DNA from: Helicobacter pylori
GTDB taxonomy: Bacteria > Campylobacterota > Campylobacteria > Campylobacterales > Helicobacteraceae
DNA length: 64,000 nucleotides
Direction of reading: 5' to 3'
NCBI RefSeq assembly: GCF_016748675.1
Contig: NZ_CP051534.1
Span: 744,001 to 808,000 of the forward strand
Positions 63,018 through 64,000 of the stretch are shown in pieces. The position numbers and the translations under genes are program-made. Each line of letters begins with the position of its first letter. The first letter of the stretch is position 1. The notes beneath the pieces are model-generated. The model was not told where the DNA came from. It did not search any database and saw nothing but the letters and a program-made list of their open reading frames with translations.

Positions 63018-64000
63018 CTAATCATTCTTGCTGAAGAAACTATCAATGCCATCAGCAATGCCCTTAGCCAAGATTTTTTGATACGGTTTGCTTTGGATGC
63101 GTTTAGATTCTATCGCATGGGAATTATAACCAATTTCTATTAAAATTGAAGGCATTAAAGCCCCGGCTAACACCCAAAAAGGCCCCTCCCTAACACCCCC
63201 ATCCACCACATCAGGGTAATTTTTGCGGACACTTTGGAGCATGCCGTATTGCACATCAATCGCCAGTTTGTTAGAGACAATCAATCGCTGCGTGTTCAAT
63301 GAATTTAAAAATAAACTTTTAGAAAAATAATCCATCAAATTCACATCGTCTTTATTTTCTTGCTCAGCCACTTTCCTAGCCCTTTCACTCCTTGCGGTGG
63401 ATAAAAAATAAGTCTCTATGCCATGAGCGTTAGAGGTGGAGCGTTTAGGGATGGAATTGGCATGCACTGAGATGAATAAATCCGCCCCTTTTTTATTGGC
63501 TAATTCCGTGCGAACCACTAAATCAATGTAAATATCCTTATCCCTTGTCAATAAAACGCTATAGCCTCTTTTTTTAAGCTCTTTATGCAAAAACTTCACC
63601 ACTTCTAAAACAATATCTTTTTCACACACTAAATTCGCGCTCATCGCCCCGCAATCTTTCCCCCCATGCCCGGCGTCTAAAACGATCTTTTTGTGTTTTT
63701 TGCGCTTGGTTTTGATGAAAGTATCATTTTTTTCTGCTATAAAGACTTGGTTCTTACTCTCATTTTCTGCTTCTTTTTTAGGAATTTCTTTTTTAGGAAT
63801 TTCTTTTTTAGGAATTTCTTTTTTAGGAATTTCTTTTTTAGCGTTCCTTTCGTTCAATGGAGGATGCACATGTTTTGAATGCGCATGCTTAGTTGGCGTT
63901 TTTTCTTTAGTATCTTTAGACTTTTTAGCCTCTTTTTTAATGGGTTTAGGGGTGGGTTTTGGCGTTGTGTGTTTGAGTGCATGGTGTTTGGGTGGTTTTA
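63018..64000 (-). CDS. amiA: N-acetylmuramoyl-L-alanine amidase AmiA (5' end outside window)
   Basis: AmiA cleaves peptidoglycan crosslinks at the septum; its loss gives chains of cells. The frame is open to the window edge, so the start is beyond base 64000. The amidase_3 zinc ligands are present: VLDAGHGGKDCGAM (His), a Glu in CEKDIVLEV, LFISVHANSIP (His) and SILIEIGYNSH (catalytic Glu). The N-terminal part is Lys/Pro/His-rich with four EIPKK repeats. An FtsEX-EnvC-like system elsewhere in this window is the expected activator. Confidence 0.92.
   Translation of the reverse strand, partial: KPPKHHALKHTTPKPTPKPIKKEAKKSKDTKEKTPTKHAHSKHVHPPLNERNAKKEIPKKEIPKKEIPKKEIPKKEAENESKNQVFIAEKNDTFIKTKRKKHKKIVLDAGHGGKDCGAMSANLVCEKDIVLEVVKFLHKELKKRGYSVLLTRDKDIYIDLVVRTELANKKGADLFISVHANSIPKRSTSNAHGIETYFLSTARSERARKVAEQENKDDVNLMDYFSKSLFLNSLNTQRLIVSNKLAIDVQYGMLQSVRKNYPDVVDGGVREGPFWVLAGALMPSILIEIGYNSHAIESKRIQSKPYQKILAKGIADGIDSFFSKND
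63781..63840. repeat. Four tandem 15-bp repeats in amiA
   Basis: Units beginning GGAATTTC start at 63781, 63796, 63811 and 63826, encoding the EIPKK pentapeptide on the minus strand. The unit length keeps the frame, so copy number can vary without loss of AmiA. Confidence 0.93.

Overview
The window is chromosomal DNA of Helicobacter pylori, recognised from low GC, Hop/Hom outer-membrane protein genes, the sabA/sabB locus, homopolymer and dinucleotide tracts, and a gene order that from memory matches HP0706 to HP0772 of strain 26695. Locus numbers and strain comparisons here are recalled, not searched.

Layout. 1-4900: the tail of a Hop porin gene, rsmH, an FtsL-like gene, then a secreted SAM-hydrolase (DUF62) gene placed between two 198-bp copies of a hom-gene promoter, then homA. 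5077-7001: an HD-domain protein with a Fic protein. 7013-11828 (minus): dnaX-tsaE-lptB-rpoN and a LysE exporter. 12092-13004: two small secreted DUF1104-type proteins, one with a His-rich tail. 13200-20000: the adhesin island. It holds an intact hopQ-like gene at the sabB position, ansB and dcuA on overlapping divergent promoters, and a sabA copy stopped by an in-frame TAA; both adhesin promoters carry poly-T tracts. 20103-31201 (minus): an outer-membrane protein, dus, tilS, a protein with a HEPN-like Rx4H motif, a frameshifted small gene, three dynamin/LeoABC-like genes, rimO, gpt and a class V aminotransferase. 31350-36656: pgpA, ddl, a hydrolase, membrane-anchored murF, a HIT protein and prs. 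36679-39091: a CAT tRNA whose 5' half is also the 3' end of rodA, then a doubly disrupted GTPase gene. 39225-48445: a pseudouridine synthase, an FN3 lipoprotein, trmB, ftsEX with an EnvC-like gene, and flaG-fliD-fliS with a FliT-like gene. 48499-56729: tcdA, a very acidic miniprotein, aguB, an antiporter-like protein, a MATE protein with no normal start, RNase Y with a 72-bp tail duplication, a 5-FTHF cyclo-ligase, a lipoprotein and ftsY. 56738-59335: a CxxCxxCC protein and a decayed accessory locus that ends in a poly-G tract. 59439-64000: moaA, mobA, flhB, a membrane protein and the 3' part of amiA.

Functional links. FtsE-FtsX, a catalytically dead LytM protein (EnvC-like) and the AmiA amidase make a complete predicted septal-splitting module in one window. 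Periplasmic AnsB makes aspartate, which DcuA can exchange for C4-dicarboxylates. RpoN, FlhB, FlaG, FliD and FliS belong to flagellar biogenesis. The strongest candidates for unusual biology are the minus-strand block 23130-28193 (HEPN-like protein, small frameshifted gene, dynamin-like trio), the separate GTPase and glycine-zipper loci at 37885-39091 and 57158-59335, and a metzincin-type HExxHxxGxxH motif in the Hom protein. Several of these genes are broken by slippage or by a CAA-to-TAA-type stop.
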